From assembly GCA_001661515.1 (NCBI GenBank), contig LUVW01000006.1, positions 162,608 through 226,607 of the forward strand: a DNA stretch of 64,000 nt, written 5' to 3'. Made by a program: the position numbers and the translations under genes. The notes below the pieces were generated by a model. The model made no database searches. It saw nothing but the letters and a program-made list of their open reading frames with translations, and was not told the origin of the DNA. Shown piece by piece: positions 18,987 to 31,712 of this stretch (position 1 is its first letter; each line of letters opens with the position of its first letter). This DNA is from Capniomyces stellatus. Taxonomy: Eukaryota > Kickxellomycota > Harpellomycetes > Harpellales > Legeriomycetaceae.

Positions 18987-21900
18987 TCAAACAAATGGTT
19001 TGTTTACAAGATAAAATAGGGAAGAGCGGGATGAGCCCTGTTTATAGCCAGAAGCCATTCTGGGGTCGATTTGGTAGTTGAGGGGGGGATTGGCAAAAGA
19101 AAATGCATTCTTGTTTGAATTTGTAGTGGCGATGAGGTTGTTAGTTGTGACATTGGAATATTGATTGTTGTTGTTATTGTTGATGTTGATGTTGATGTTG
19201 TTGTGAATGTTGTTGTTTGATCTGGTTGGGTGGTAGTTAGAACTGGAATTGGAATTGGAATTGGAATTGGAATTATAATTAGGGTTAGTGCTAGTTTTAA
19301 TTACAGGATGGTTTCTGAGGTCAGAATTTGAGTCACAAATGTCAATAGGTGTGTTTCTGTTGAAGTAAGTGTTGACATCGGTATTTTCAATGGAATAATA
19401 GTTGGAGGCATAAGTGTTACTAGGTGTTTGACTGCTGGGGTTTACATGGTATGAATTCTGTTGGTATGGTGGGAAGTTTTCTACGTCTAGCGAACCAACA
19501 TAGTTGGGGTTGCTGTATTGGAATAGAGAAGAGTCAAAAGCAGAAATATTTCCGTTGTAAGGTATGGTGGGATCGTATTTGTTGTGATTTCCACTGATAC
19601 TATTACTACTACTGTTACTATTACTACTACTGTTACTATTACTGTTACTGTTACTACTACTGCTGCTGTTACTGTTACTGTTGCTATTGCTATTGCTATT
19701 ACTGTTGCTATTGCTATTGCTATTGCTATTATTGCTACCGTTGGTTTTGATATTGGTGTTGGTACTGGCGGTTAGATTATTGCTGATAGAGCTGTTGTCA
19801 AACAAGTAAAGATAGCTACGAGAGTGCAGAATATCGTTTGCACTTGGGTGAACTAATGGTGTGAGAATGGAATTGAAACCGGTAGTGCGACTATTAGTGG
19901 TGCTCAAATCAAGGTTGTTGAAGGGTCTTTGAGTTGCACCAGAATGATGTTGGGTGTTTATATATAGGCCGGGGTCTGGTTTTCCGTTGCTGAAAGCGTT
20001 TGTGTGTTTGTTTGATACGGTATTTGGCGCTGAATTCGACACTGTATTTGATATTGAAGGTAAAGACATTCTAAAGTCCTTGTATATGTCGGCTGAATTC
20101 TGGTTAGAAAGAAGCGTGTATGATTGGCTGTTCTTAAGGCTTTGGTTCTGGTAGAGATTTTGGCTTTGATAAAGACTCTGGTTTTGCAGATTATAACGAG
20201 ATTGGACTTGGTCTGTAGTCTGATTTTCAATACTAGTTGTAAAACAACTGTTGTTGGGGTTCTGGTATTGGTACTCGCGCTTATATGGGGTCAAATCTAT
20301 TGGCTGTGTGTCCTGGTTAGTTGATAGGGCACCAATCGCTTTTTGGGCGTATGAGAAAGGGTATGTGGCTGATTGTATCTTGATTGGGTATTTCTGATGA
20401 TTGTGGTGGAAGCTTTGGCCTGGATTCTGGCTGCTGTTTATTGACAAAGAGCCTTCGTTGCTACCTGCCAAATACCTTCCAGTCAAGTTTCTACTAATTG
20501 AAAGGCTGGGAGTGGTGTTTTGGGTATTTTTAGAGGAAACAAGAATGTTGTTATTGTTATTGTTATTGTTGTTGTGATTGTCAACTGACATGACTGAACT
20601 TGGGAAATAGTTCAAAGAGTCGAATGGGATTGAGCTAGAACAGTCGTACGCCACGCTTGAATTATTTGTGTGTGTACTAGTATTGCTTGAGATATTGCTA
20701 CTGAATGCCAAGTTACTAGACACGCTAGTTTCTACTGTTTTTGTAAATGTACTTGGGACTTTCCCGAGTGTATCGCGGGTGCTGGTGGGGCGGCTGGGGA
20801 TTTTTGGGGGGATTTTAGACATTGGTTTGAGGTGTTGTTGGCTGGGGCACACGGTTTTGGTAGAGCTGCTGCTGAGGCCTTTGATGTCAATCGCAAAAAA
20901 GGGGTGGTTTAGGGCATCAACGGCCTTGATTCTCTGTGAGGGATCAAACTGTAGCAGTTTGTTTAATAGGTCGTGCAGGAGTTTTTCGACGGGGCCAGAG
21001 TTTGGGTTTGCTATTCTGTTTAGCGGAAGCATCTGGCTGACGCTTTTCCTGGACTTGGGGGAGGAGGACTCGTTTGGGTAATTAAGGACACCTTTGCTAT
21101 AGAACTGGGCTTTGATTTCGGCAGAGGATCTGGCAATCATGTGCTTGGGTGTTGGACCAGCCACAATCTCCATCATTGCCAAGTGCTCCAGGTTGTCGTG
21201 GGTTTGAAACAAAGCATCGCCTGTCAGCAACTCTATCAGAATACATCCTATTGACCACATATCGCACGGGTAGGACCACCCCAGCTCCAGAATGATCTCG
21301 GGGGCTCTGTAGTGCCTGGTTGAAACAACTGTTGAGTGGTACTCGTTTTCAAATGTTGCACTTCCAAAGTCAATCATTTTGATTTTTGTCGAGTTCAGCA
21401 CTTTTGTCTTTGTGTTTTTGCCGCGTCCGCCGTTTGGACACAAATACGCGTACGTGTACTCGCTGTTTTCCAGCAGAATGTTTTCTGGTTTCAGGTCTGT
21501 ATGGACCAGCTGGAGACAGTGCAGGTAAGCCACGCTCTTCAAGATCTGCCGCCCCATCTCCTGCACGTGCTGCTGAGAAAACCCTCTAAAGTCGTTGCTC
21601 TTTAAAAAGTCAAACACGCTTGGTCCTAGCAGGTCAAACACCATACACACGTGGTTCTTTATTTCAAAGCTTTCATTCAACCGTATACACTGGTACTTGT
21701 TCTCCGCATCGTGCTGTTTCAGTCTCTTCAGCACTCTTATCTCTATCTGCGCCGCCTCCTTGTACTTTTGCACCGCCCTAATCACCTTTATTGCCACCAA
21801 CTTGTCCAGTTTTCTGTCGTAGCTCTCCACCACTCGCCCAAACGTCCCCTGCCCCAAAATCCGCCTGATCTGGTACCGAGGCGTAAAGTCTTTTCCCTCA

Positions 21901-22841
21901 ATCGCAATAAAATGCCCATCTTTGTCATCGCTTATCTCTTCCTCCTGCTTTACATTCGCCTTCTTTGCCCCCTTACCTCCTCTCTTTTTCCCGCTGTCTC
22001 TTGGTTTCAAAACTGCCAATGTTTGTGAAAGCTGCATACTCCTTCCTCTCTATTTTCCACATTTCTCTTATTTTTCAATTCTTTTTCTCCTTGACTATTC
22101 GTACACTTACAATATCCATTCATCTATACACCAATATATCTGTTTGTTTTTCTATCTGTTTGTTTAGGTTCTTACATTCATCTCTGCCCCGTCGTCCACC
22201 ATCAGTCTTAACGATTTTGTGCTTGCGTTTCCCGCTTCCTTATTCTCGCCATTCACCGCGTCTCCCCCAACACACTTTGTCTTCTTTAAGCCCGGTCTTG
22301 TATCATCCCTTCTCTTTCTCTTTTTGCCTTCCACCTCCTCCCGCCCAGCCACTTCGTATTTCTCTCCTAGCTCTATTCTATCCTCTCCTCCTTTCTCACT
22401 AATCCCTTCACCTCTCCTTTCGCTCCCCCCTTTGGTCCCAACAATGCCATTTTTACATTCTACTATCCCTTCCTCTACCCAGTTTATCTCGCCTTTTGTC
22501 TCGCATACCTCCCTTGTCGCCTTCGTTTGTGCTACTGTCCCCTTCTTACAATCTGGAACCACTATTTCCCCCGCATTCATCAAATATCTATCCTCCGCTA
22601 TTTCCTCAGTCCGTGCCCATAAACTTATGTCTGTTACCGTCTTTTCTGTACTAGAGGCTATGACTCCCTCCAATTTCTCTTTATTTAGATTCATTATACA
22701 GCTATTCTCCCTCGTTTTAATCGATAAAACCTCCCTCACCTTACTCCTGCTGTCCTCCATCCACTTTTGTACCTCTGTATTTTTATTTATTTGCTTTTGC
22801 GCCTCTTCTTGGCCTTCTTTTTCTATGGTTAATCTGATCAT
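18987..22841 (-). CDS. KNS1: LAMMER dual-specificity protein kinase (CLK/Kns1/Lkh1 family)
   Basis: The exon 18987-22049 contains the kinase domain. Residues here are counted from the ATG at 22037: ATP loop LGQGTFGRVV (61-70), K84, HTDLKPEN (179-186), DFG (223-225), APE (245-247). The family signature at 284-295 reads EHLAMMEIVAGP against the usual EHLAMMERILGP. LAMMER kinases phosphorylate SR splicing factors and act in growth and stress control. A tail of more than 600 residues is Ser/Asn-rich with an SN dipeptide array. An upstream ORF (22176-22841, 222 codons, basic KRKRR segment) joins in frame through an inferred intron 22050-22175 (donor GTAAGA, acceptor ATAG, phase 0), giving about 1242 aa. 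The kinase is certain; the first exon is probable, and the ATG at 22037 is the alternative start. Confidence 0.88.
19580..19740 (-). repeat. Coding trinucleotide repeat, Ser-Asn run in kinase tail
   Basis: On the plus strand a long run of TTACTA/TTGCTA/TTACTG hexamers; on the coding strand it gives alternating Ser and Asn for about 45 residues. Low-complexity and likely length-variable. Confidence 0.8.
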
Positions 22842-25800
22842 TTTTCTTTTCTCTTTTTCTATTGTATTCTCGCCGCTTTTTCTTTTTTTTTTTTTTGCTT
22901 TAGTTATTGACTTTGCTTCACCAATTTTTCATGTTTTTTTTTTCTTCGCTCTCCCTTCCGCTTCTTTTATCTTTCGGTTAGCTAGCAGATCCGCCTTCTG
23001 TTTGTTTGGTTTCACAATTTCGTTTCTGCGGAAATTGGTCTATACCAATGTACTCCCTCTTAGTGTTTGTAGCAGTCCTAGGAATATATATATATATATT
23101 GCTCCTGTCTGCCTCCTTTACCTTCTACTCTTTTTCCCTTTTAAAAGTAGAAGGAATGCACTGACTATCTTAGACTACTGTTGCAAGCTCTACTTATATT
23201 TTCTAAAGTAAAAAAGAAGAAAAAAAAGAGTGACAAAAAATCCGCTAGTCCAAAAACGCTGGTTCTCTAATTGGGTTAGACATCAACAAAGCAATTAGTA
23301 AAATCCCAATATTAATTTTAATCTTGCCGATTTGGTAAATTTTGTACATTAATTCCTTCTGCTGTTTATTTATTTTATATAGTGTGCTTTATTTTGTTTT
23401 TATTTTGTTTTGTTTTATATAGCGTGCTTTATTTGTTTTGTTTTGCTTTGCTTTGTTGTTCGCCTTTCGTAGTTCAAGTCTGGTGTTTTTTTTGTTTTTT
23501 TTTAAGTAACCAATTCAAATGTATTGGGATAAAATTAAATTAATAAAAGCGTTCTGGCTTTAGTTATCTTACCTTTGCTTTTTAATTTTAGGCTTTATTT
23601 GATCTTCTAAATTGTGTTTCTGCACTTTTTTATTCCTACTTTAAACCTTGACGTCGCTCTCATTTGTCTCGTCAAAAGTTGTAGGACAAGATTTGTAATA
23701 TTCAACTAACCAGGCTGAAATTTACAATGACTGGGGAGACCTAACCTATGCTATTCCAAGTTATTAACCGATTTGTTATATTGCGTTTAATCTCAACTGT
23801 TCTAGAAATACATGTTACCTTGTACAAGCGAAAAACTAGTTGGCAAAATATTCAGATAGTGCATCCAATTTGCGAAAAATCAAAAAAAGCGAGAATATGA
23901 AATACAGCAAAGCTGAGCTAAGTGACACTAAACTAACCCTTAGACGTTTGGGTTATGGACTTACGCTAGCAGTTATGTGTCAATGACTGTATCTTGTTTG
24001 ATTCTAAAACCAGGCTTTCCCACTGTCTAATTCTGCACACTTGGTTTGCTAGTCTCTTGTGATTTCTTTTCGAGCTTAGAGATGGTTTCCTCGTTTTGCT
24101 TTCGTTTGGATGTTCTAACACTGCTTTATCTTTTGTGCCTTTGGATAAGCTCCAAAACTATCTGATGTTATTGTGTATAGCTGTATATACCACGCGCCTC
24201 TTTTTTGGCCAAGATATATATAATGATATACGAACTGATGTGTGTGGTTCTTGTACGTAAGCTGTCTGGGATATATTTATCTATAGCTGTTGTAAAACCG
24301 TACAAAAAATATATATCAATCAAAAAAAATAAGGAAGACTTCAAGAAAACTCGAGTTCCTGCAGCTACTCGCCTTTTTTGTTAATTTCTGCTCTTCCAAA
24401 GCCTTCGAAACTACGTTTAACGAAATGTATCAATATAATTAGAATGGCAAGTTCCTAAATTAATTGATAATAAGGTAGAGTAGAACTATAATGTTATTTT
24501 TTTTGTTCAGCTTCGTTGTCGTGCTATATTACACCTTTCTGATTTTATTTGCTGACTATTGAATATATATATTCATCCAAAATAAATACAATGGTCAAAT
24601 TATTTGTTGGTATTATAACTTCATAATAAATTTACATTGCGAGTTTTAGTGAATATCATTACATTACGCTTTGGAATACTAATAAGAGTAATAGTGGTTT
24701 CTATGTTTCTACCAAGAATTTAATTTAAACTACATTGGACAGTCATAAACAATGCATATAAACCACTTTTATTTTTTTCATTTCTATGTTTTTTTCTCTG
24801 CTTTTTTCTCTACTTTTTTCTTTGCTTTTCTCTCTTTTTTAATATAGTTTTTAATACACGCTTTCATAAAACACACAATTTAGGCCTATTAATATTCTTT
24901 TCAGATGATTTATAGAATATCAGTTCCACCTAATCCATCATCAAGACAAGCTACAAATAAAACGAATTAAAACTAGCAATGATAATACTAATTGCAAGTC
25001 AATAAAAGTAAACACACAAACGCTTATTATTGAAAACTGTCTTCATTTCCCATTCGCTTTGCACTTTATCAAAAAGGCTTTAAATAATAATAACAATAAT
25101 GATAATGAAAAATGAAGAATGAAAAAGCGGAAAAGTGTAAAAAAAGTGGAAAATAAACGAAAATTTTATGGTAAAATTCATGGAAAGTACATAAAAGATA
25201 CAAACAAAAAAATTTCATAAGCAATTTCATAATCAATTTCATAAACAGTTTCAATAAAAAAAATAAAAGTAAAAAAATAAAAAACTTTAAATCGCTTTAA
25301 GGCCTAGTTGATTTTCCTCACTAATTACTTCACTAATTTGCCTGTTCTCCAATTAATGCGTTTTGTTCTATTTTTATTCTTTTTCTCCTTTACCAGGTCT
25401 TTTTTTAAACTACAAGTTTAACATTTCGTCTAGGTTTACAAGCAACCAATGGCCATCTAATAGATCTGCAATTGATTTCACTCATTCTTTTGCTCCTTCA
25501 ATGCATTTTTTTAGGCAAAAAAAAAAGTAAATTTCACCACTATATTCGTTGCTGTTTGCCTTACCTACACTCTATCTTTCAATAAAGTATTTCACAAGTC
25601 GAGTCTTTCGTTTTTTCCTTTTTAATCTCGCCTTCATTTCATCGTTGCTCGTTTTTTTTTACGTTTTGTTTCAGCGAATGCCTATTGAGGACTAACCCCA
25701 ATAATCAACAACCTCCACAAAACTGATGAGTTGTCCTGATGCTCCTACAATATACCTAAACATATTGTAACACAACTTGCTGCATCCAACAACATCACAC

Positions 25801-28774
25801 AAACTCTAAAATAAGTTGGCTTTATAAACCTGAATAAACTCAAATGATTTCCATTACATTTTCTAAAACAACTTGAATTTGACCTACAATCCCTCATTTA
25901 ATATCCCAACAATCAAAATGCAATTAATACGCTCTTTAAACGGAATCCCTCACCTTAAAACAAATTATTTCACGCTATACCTATGTTACTATGTTTTATA
26001 TATCCTCGCTTCATCGATGCAAGTCTAATACGTAGCAAAGGCCATAAATATATTCCTGAAAATCTATTGCATACTTTAAGCTACAAAACTGCTATTCAAG
26101 GTCTTAAGCCAAATAAAAATAAATTAAGCAGATATTTTCAAATAACCAACCAATATGTTTCTCGCAATAAAAAACATGCTATTTGACAATACATCAACAT
26201 TAAAAAACATACAACAAATAGTGGTGATGCTGAGTGACGGTGATGGTAATAATAAACAAAATGTTGTGCAATATTATGCATCTTGCAACAGTATCTAATA
26301 TCTCAATATCTCATAGAACCGCCTTGGATGAAGTGACCAATAAAGTATCCAGTCACCTTTTCCAAATGACCCCCCCCCAGCTGACAAGTACTAACAGGAT
26401 ATATATATATATACTACATATGTATTTACTCTCTTCCAACTAGCAAGATTTTGCAATAGCATACGGGATTAAGCGTTCTGAGTATATCCCTATTTACTTA
26501 TTTACTCCTTGGGGTATTTTTTTTATATACCTCCTCCTCTACTCTCCTTCCCTTTTTTCCCACTCAAACTCCACAATCCACGAGCCTGTTGGCTCTATTT
26601 GCTCACTTTTTTTCCTGCCAACACACTTTTTTGTCAAATACACTGCTGATAAGGTTGTTGGATTTTGCTACGTTTAGCGCCAATTTGTAAAATCGCTTTT
26701 CTACTTCTCATTTTCTTCCTACCAATAACTATTTCTAAATGCCATCCATTATAAAACATTAAGCTTTTCATAGTTTTAAATTATAAAATACCAAGCAGTT
26801 ATTATTAGCATGTAAATTCGCTTTTCATTAAGAAAAAAAAAAGCAGAATGAGTAATACAAAGCGAGTAAATTCATCTTAACAATCAGCTTCGAGCTGGTA
26901 TGGCAGAATTGCTGACGCCTCATTTACCAAGTCCACATTGTTTGCTTTCTTAAAACAAAACGCATTTATGCATTTTGCTTCATTTCCAATTAGAATTGTT
27001 CTATTAATCCAGGTTGATTAACAAAACTGTTAACAATTAGACCTTCCACCAATTACTTTTTTCAGATACATTTAAAGTAGGAGCATCAGAAAATCGCTAA
27101 GAATTTCATCATTAAAGAAAAGACTGTTGCTTAAAACCCGCTCTTGCTCTTTCGTACATTTCCATTTTATTCTAATAGATACTCCAATTCCACTTTTGCA
27201 CATACCCTAATTTTTTGCTTTTACACACACCCTAGTTCTACTTTTACACATACTAGAACACTACTACCTTTCTATTCCAATTTCGTCTTTGTAATTCTAC
27301 TCGGGTTTTGCTCCCACTTGATTTCATAGGCTTATTCAGTGACTTTCCTATGTTTCATATTAGCCAATGGTGCCAGCAAACAATGTATGAGCCTTTTTTT
27401 TTTTGCTCTATTGTAAGACACGAGCCTTTTTCTATTAATGTAAAACAACAATAAAAAACGGCAATTAGCTACTTTGATTCACGGAACAACAAATTTTAAT
27501 ATCAGCATTTTTAAAATAAGAGATATAATAATATTTCTAGCTGGCAAACCGGAATTCAAGAAATAAAATCAAGCCTCGCCAATCACTTTGCAGCGACAAC
27601 AACAGATTTATGAGCAACAATACTGTTTCTACCTTTTCCGTCAAGCTCTAGATTATATATGTAATATATGCTACTCTGCTCTGCAATGTATACGATTTCA
27701 GTTTGCCACCAATTTACTCTATAGCGTGTCCTAAAGCAAAACATTCAAACGTATTACATTGACCCATCCTATATATCACCATGCATAATACCAACAAAAA
27801 CAATGTCTATGTTCGAGTACTCAAAGTCCTATTAGTTTCTTTTCCCAATATACCAATCTTTTTCTTTTTATAAAGTAAAAAAAAACAATACAGTCTTAGA
27901 TAGAGCCGTTTGAAATTGGGAATTTTTCGGTTTATTTGGGTAGGATTGTATAAATATATCCCATAGTTATTGATAATCCAATAAACCAAAAGGGTGAATA
28001 GTAATAGCCATTATGTATTAGGATCCTGTTTATATCGCTTGTGATCTTAGCAATCTTGTTCTTCAGCTAATATAAAATCAGTGTTTCTTATACTAGTTTT
28101 TCAGTAGGCAATCCGAATAAATAAAAAAGAGTTTCTCAAAACAACAACCAGCAGTTCCGGACTTCAACCCAACACAGCAACTATCAACGCAAATATGAAT
28201 TCTCAATCATTTTCTTTTGGCTGTTTAAGGCCACTAAGCTGCTGACTTCCAATGGATTTTCAACCAACTTGCTAGTAACCTCATCTCATACAAAGCATCA
28301 AAACACCTATCCATTGGCTAAAAAAAGTGCACTTTTAAATACAACAAAAACAAAAACAAAAACAAAAACAAAAACAAAAATATTCAACGAGCACAAAAAC
28401 AAAAACAAAAATATTCAACGAGCACAAAAATGCAATAGTCAAGCAAATATACTGTGCACAACAACTAACCGCCTTTACAAAATCTATACACAATATTTTT
28501 TGGTCTAATTGATCTTTCAACCTTGGGTGCTGTGGACTTTTGCTTGTGGTCATCTACTTTTCAAATCTTGTACATAGACCTGGAAAACACTGAAGTGTGA
28601 ATGTGTTGGCCTTTTATATATATATACTAATAACCGATGCTGTCATGTTGGTTCGGGGGGGTTGAGTATGTGATAAATTCAAGATACTACCAAAGTTATA
28701 ATTAGAAAAAAAGGCAGTATGTACGATAGTGTGAATAGGTTTTATTAATAAACCCAAAAGCATGCACAGAAAAT
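22842..28774. other. Intergenic, 5.9 kb, no recognisable gene
   Basis: The first kilobase upstream of the kinase is pyrimidine-rich on the plus strand (purine-rich in the sense of the kinase). An imperfect duplication of TTTATATAG(T/C)GTGCTTTATTT lies at about 23376-23440. A C8 run is near 26372. An AAAACA array with a repeated ATATTCAACGAGCACAAAAA is at 28345-28430. The few short reading frames have no domain or composition signal. Non-coding RNA cannot be judged by eye. Confidence 0.45.
28345..28430. repeat. AAAACA microsatellite and short tandem duplication
   Basis: An (AAAACA)n run is followed by two copies of a unit containing ATATTCAACGAGCACAAAAA. Confidence 0.7.
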
Positions 28775-29513
28775 TTAAATGGCATACAGAGCTATATAAA
28801 CAAGAGCTAGCAAATTTCTTGGACTAATCAAGAAAACTGCATCACAGCTCACGGAAGGACCGCTTGAATCCAGGCTTTCTGCAGTGTGACCTCGAATCAG
28901 TCTGGTATCTGTCCTCATACCGCCGCCACCATTCTTTGATTCTGCGCGTTTGTAATCAATATCCTCATTTTTCGAAGCAGAGTATATTCCTCCAGTAGAG
29001 CTGGACTTACTTTTGTTGCCCAAAGGGTACTCCGAGCTCTCTTTGCTAGTGGCAGTAGGTACTGGTGTGTTGCTGTCTTGATTATTTTCTTCCAAGCCAT
29101 TCCTGTATTTAGGATCTAGTGGCTTCAGGTGTATTATGGAAAAAGCTTCGAAAACACCCATTTCTCCTACACCTGCCTTTTTATCGGCAGCATCTCCGTT
29201 TTTGTTTTCCACGGATTCTGTAAGAAATTTAAACTCCAATCCAGACACTGCTGAATTTTCTTTAGTCTCTTTAATGCCATTATTTGGTGACTTGGAAGTG
29301 TACGTTTCAGTGACAACATCATTGCTCGCTTCACCAAGTGTACTATTATAACCTGAATATGTTGTTGATAGATTCAGCTCTGTTAGTTGATGTATATTTT
29401 AAACTATTTCAAAGTTGTCACAATCGTGTATACTTACCTTTAGCACTGGCTGTGTATGTCGCTCCAAGATAGAAAAGCACTGCTGTAAACTTATTTGATG
29501 ATTGGATCTTCAT
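28775..29513 (-). CDS. Small secreted protein, possibly GPI-anchored; function unknown
   Basis: CDS is inferred as complement(join(28775..29352, 29438..29513)), 217 aa. Exon 1 codes 25 residues forming a signal peptide (MKIQSSNKFTAVLFYLGATY, then TASA). The intron 29353-29437 has donor AAAG|GTAAGTATA, a CTAAC branch-like motif and acceptor TTCAG, in phase 1. The mature part is hydrophilic, Ser/Asn/Lys/Glu-rich, with GGGG near the middle and no recognised domain. The C-terminus is hydrophobic (CDAVFLISPRNLLALVYIAL...) after a small-residue stretch (SSGPSVS), the layout of a GPI-attachment signal. I do not recognise the family. It begins a run of secretory genes on the same strand (28.8-34.9 kb). 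Confidence 0.7.
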
Positions 29514-30741
29514 CTCGGTGTGGTATTGCTAAAACTGAGGAGTTACTGCTTGAAGGCATACAGTGATAAAGAAAATCATAACCCAACTCTAGAGAATTAA
29601 CATGGTTTTTATATACAAATGGTTTATATCAACATTCTTCTCTTGGGCGTGGATATGTATGCAGATAGTTTGATTTAATGTAGCATATTTTTGGACATGT
29701 CCGAATATTATTTTCTATAATAATTAAACAGAACGAAGTAGTGATAAGGTCGGATATATTATTAATAACAATAATAGAAATAATAACAATAATAGAAATA
29801 ATAGAAATAATAGAAATAGCAATAGCGATATACAATCTGTAGAACATGGTTCAGGCAAGTCGCTCTCTTGAAGGTTTAAACAAAGGTGGTTTATTTTAAA
29901 CCCCTTTTCAGTCACACTTTTAAAGCTAATATATCTGCTTATCAGCCCTAAGGCGCAACTGCTCTATAGTTGTAGCCAACTGAAATTTTAAGCCCCTGAT
30001 TTAGCTATATCAGCTTTAGGATATCTAGATATCCTATTTACAACATATCCACAAAGTGTAATAAATAATCTTGGTTTTCAGTCTAAAAAGAACAAAATTT
30101 AGATTGATTGTGATCGAATATGGCAGCATACGCATCGTGTTAATACGTATTTGCTATTAGTAAACAACCGCTAACGTATGTATTTGGCATTACAGATTGT
30201 TGATATAAATAACATTGTTTTTTGGTAGGAATATTGCCAGTGGCGGAGAGTTGTTATCCAGGATACATGCACTAAAGAACTAGTGCTGATATAAGTGACA
30301 ACAAAAATATGCACTCCCCAGTATATTTATTTGTTTTATTTATGTGGTTTATTGGCAACAGAATCAACACGACAAAATATCAGTATATTTGGTTGATGAA
30401 GTTGAACGAGCCCAAGAGCTATCACAAAATTCTAGAATAAGCTGAAAGCGGACACAACATGCGATATGCTGAAATAATGTCTGAAAAATAGCCTTGAACT
30501 ACTTTGCGATTGTTGGAATAACTTGAAAGTATTATGAATCATTTGTGAGGAAACAGTCAAGTTTATTTTAAAACGTTTAAACCAACTAGTCGAATGTCTA
30601 TATAAATCTGGTGAAAATACTAATAATCAATCTTTTTTTAAAAAAAACTATGGAGATTACAATCACGAAGCCCATATAATTTTCATGAATCTCTCTGTGA
30701 AATATATATTTATCCAAACAACCAGTATCCAAAAAAAGAAT
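29514..30741. other. Intergenic, 1.2 kb
   Basis: Contains an AATAATAGAAATAATAACA-type microsatellite (about 29757-29822) and a very short retroelement tail (30326-30378). No gene seen. Confidence 0.5.
30326..30378 (-). mobile_element. Very short retroelement 3' tail (copy F)
   Basis: The reverse complement reads GTTGATTCTGTTGCCAATAA then ACCACATAAATAAAACAAAT, the tail shared with the other copies and nothing more. This is an extreme 5' truncation. Confidence 0.45.
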
Positions 30742-31341
30742 TTAGATGAGGAGCTTTTCAATTTCAAGTCTAATAGCCTGGATCTGCGATTTAAGATCGG
30801 AAGCCTCGTTGGTAGTTACTGAAGCAGAGATTACTGGTCTGCTTACTCCGCATGATCTACCAAGCGCTGCTTTGGATGGAATAAAGATATATGGAACATT
30901 TTTATCTTCACACAAAAGAGGCAAATGCAAAAGAATCTCCAAAGGATCGCAATCAGCTGCCATGATTACAAACTCGGATATTCCTCTGTTCAATGTCTTG
31001 GTGGCCTCGTTAGCTCCCTTTTTAAGTTGCTTGTAGTGTGATGCTTGCTGAACAAGATCCAGGATCTTGGATGTCAATGTATCATCTGCCAATGGGAAGG
31101 CTTTTGGGTTAGTTTCGGCCTAATTAGTTTGGGTTTCAATTAAATAACAGAGTTAATACAATCTTTCAATAGCAGAGTCCAACCAGCAGAGGCAGAAAAG
31201 GGTGATTTTTTTTAAGAAAAAAGTAAAAACTTTGTCAGGTTAAATAAACCGTCACATGTTGTTTCGAAGTGAGCTGAGTTTGTTATCATCATTAAGTTAG
31301 TACAAATTACAAAACTTGTTAAATTATTGAATACTTACCAT
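30742..31341 (-). CDS. SNU13: Snu13/15.5K (NHP2L1) box C/D snoRNP and U4 snRNP protein
   Basis: CDS is complement(join(30742..31119, 31339..31341)), 126 aa. The L7Ae-family protein binds the kink-turn of U4 snRNA and box C/D snoRNAs and nucleates Prp31 or Nop58/Nop56 assembly in the nucleus. Diagnostic segments are [39 protein letters not shown] and [15 protein letters not shown]; length equals the family norm (125-128). The first exon contributes only the ATG: donor ATG|GTAAGTATT at 31338, acceptor AATTAG at 31120. Exon 2 starts GCC GAA ACT, giving [14 protein letters not shown], which matches the N-terminus of known orthologues and supports the splice model. Ubiquitous expression is expected. 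Confidence 0.95.
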
Positions 31342-31712
31342 TTTGTCTAGTTTTTAAAGTTAATAATTTTATCGAGTACGAGTATAATTGTTAACGAGGG
31401 GTTTTTGAATCTATTTATACAAAAAAAATCTTTTGTATATTAATTTTTTTTCAGTATTACTGATATATTTAGAGGAAAAAAAAATTTTATTGTTTTTTTT
31501 AGAAATTTTTTATAATGTTTTTTCAGTAATTTTTTTTTTCCATTACCACCACGCCTGAATGTTTTTTTTTTCAGCAAGGGTAAAATCTGCTATTATTGGC
31601 TATTTCTCACTTATTGGCCAATAAATTAGGGTTTTTCACAAATAAAGCAATAAACGACTCAAGAAAATTTTTTCACCTTTTGATTAAAAAAAAAACTAGA
31701 AATTGATTATAT
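31342..31712. other. Intergenic, 371 bp
   Basis: Very T-rich upstream region of the Snu13 gene with many poly-A/poly-T tracts. No gene. Confidence 0.5.

Noticed and set aside
22219..23211. 330-codon plus-strand frame upstream of the kinase
   Set aside because: Rich in Phe, Ser and Leu from pyrimidine tracts, no domain, and it lies opposite a better charged frame that splices to the kinase.
25983..26443. Two short plus-strand frames in the gene desert
   Set aside because: No initiation context, domain, or codon bias; low-complexity surroundings.
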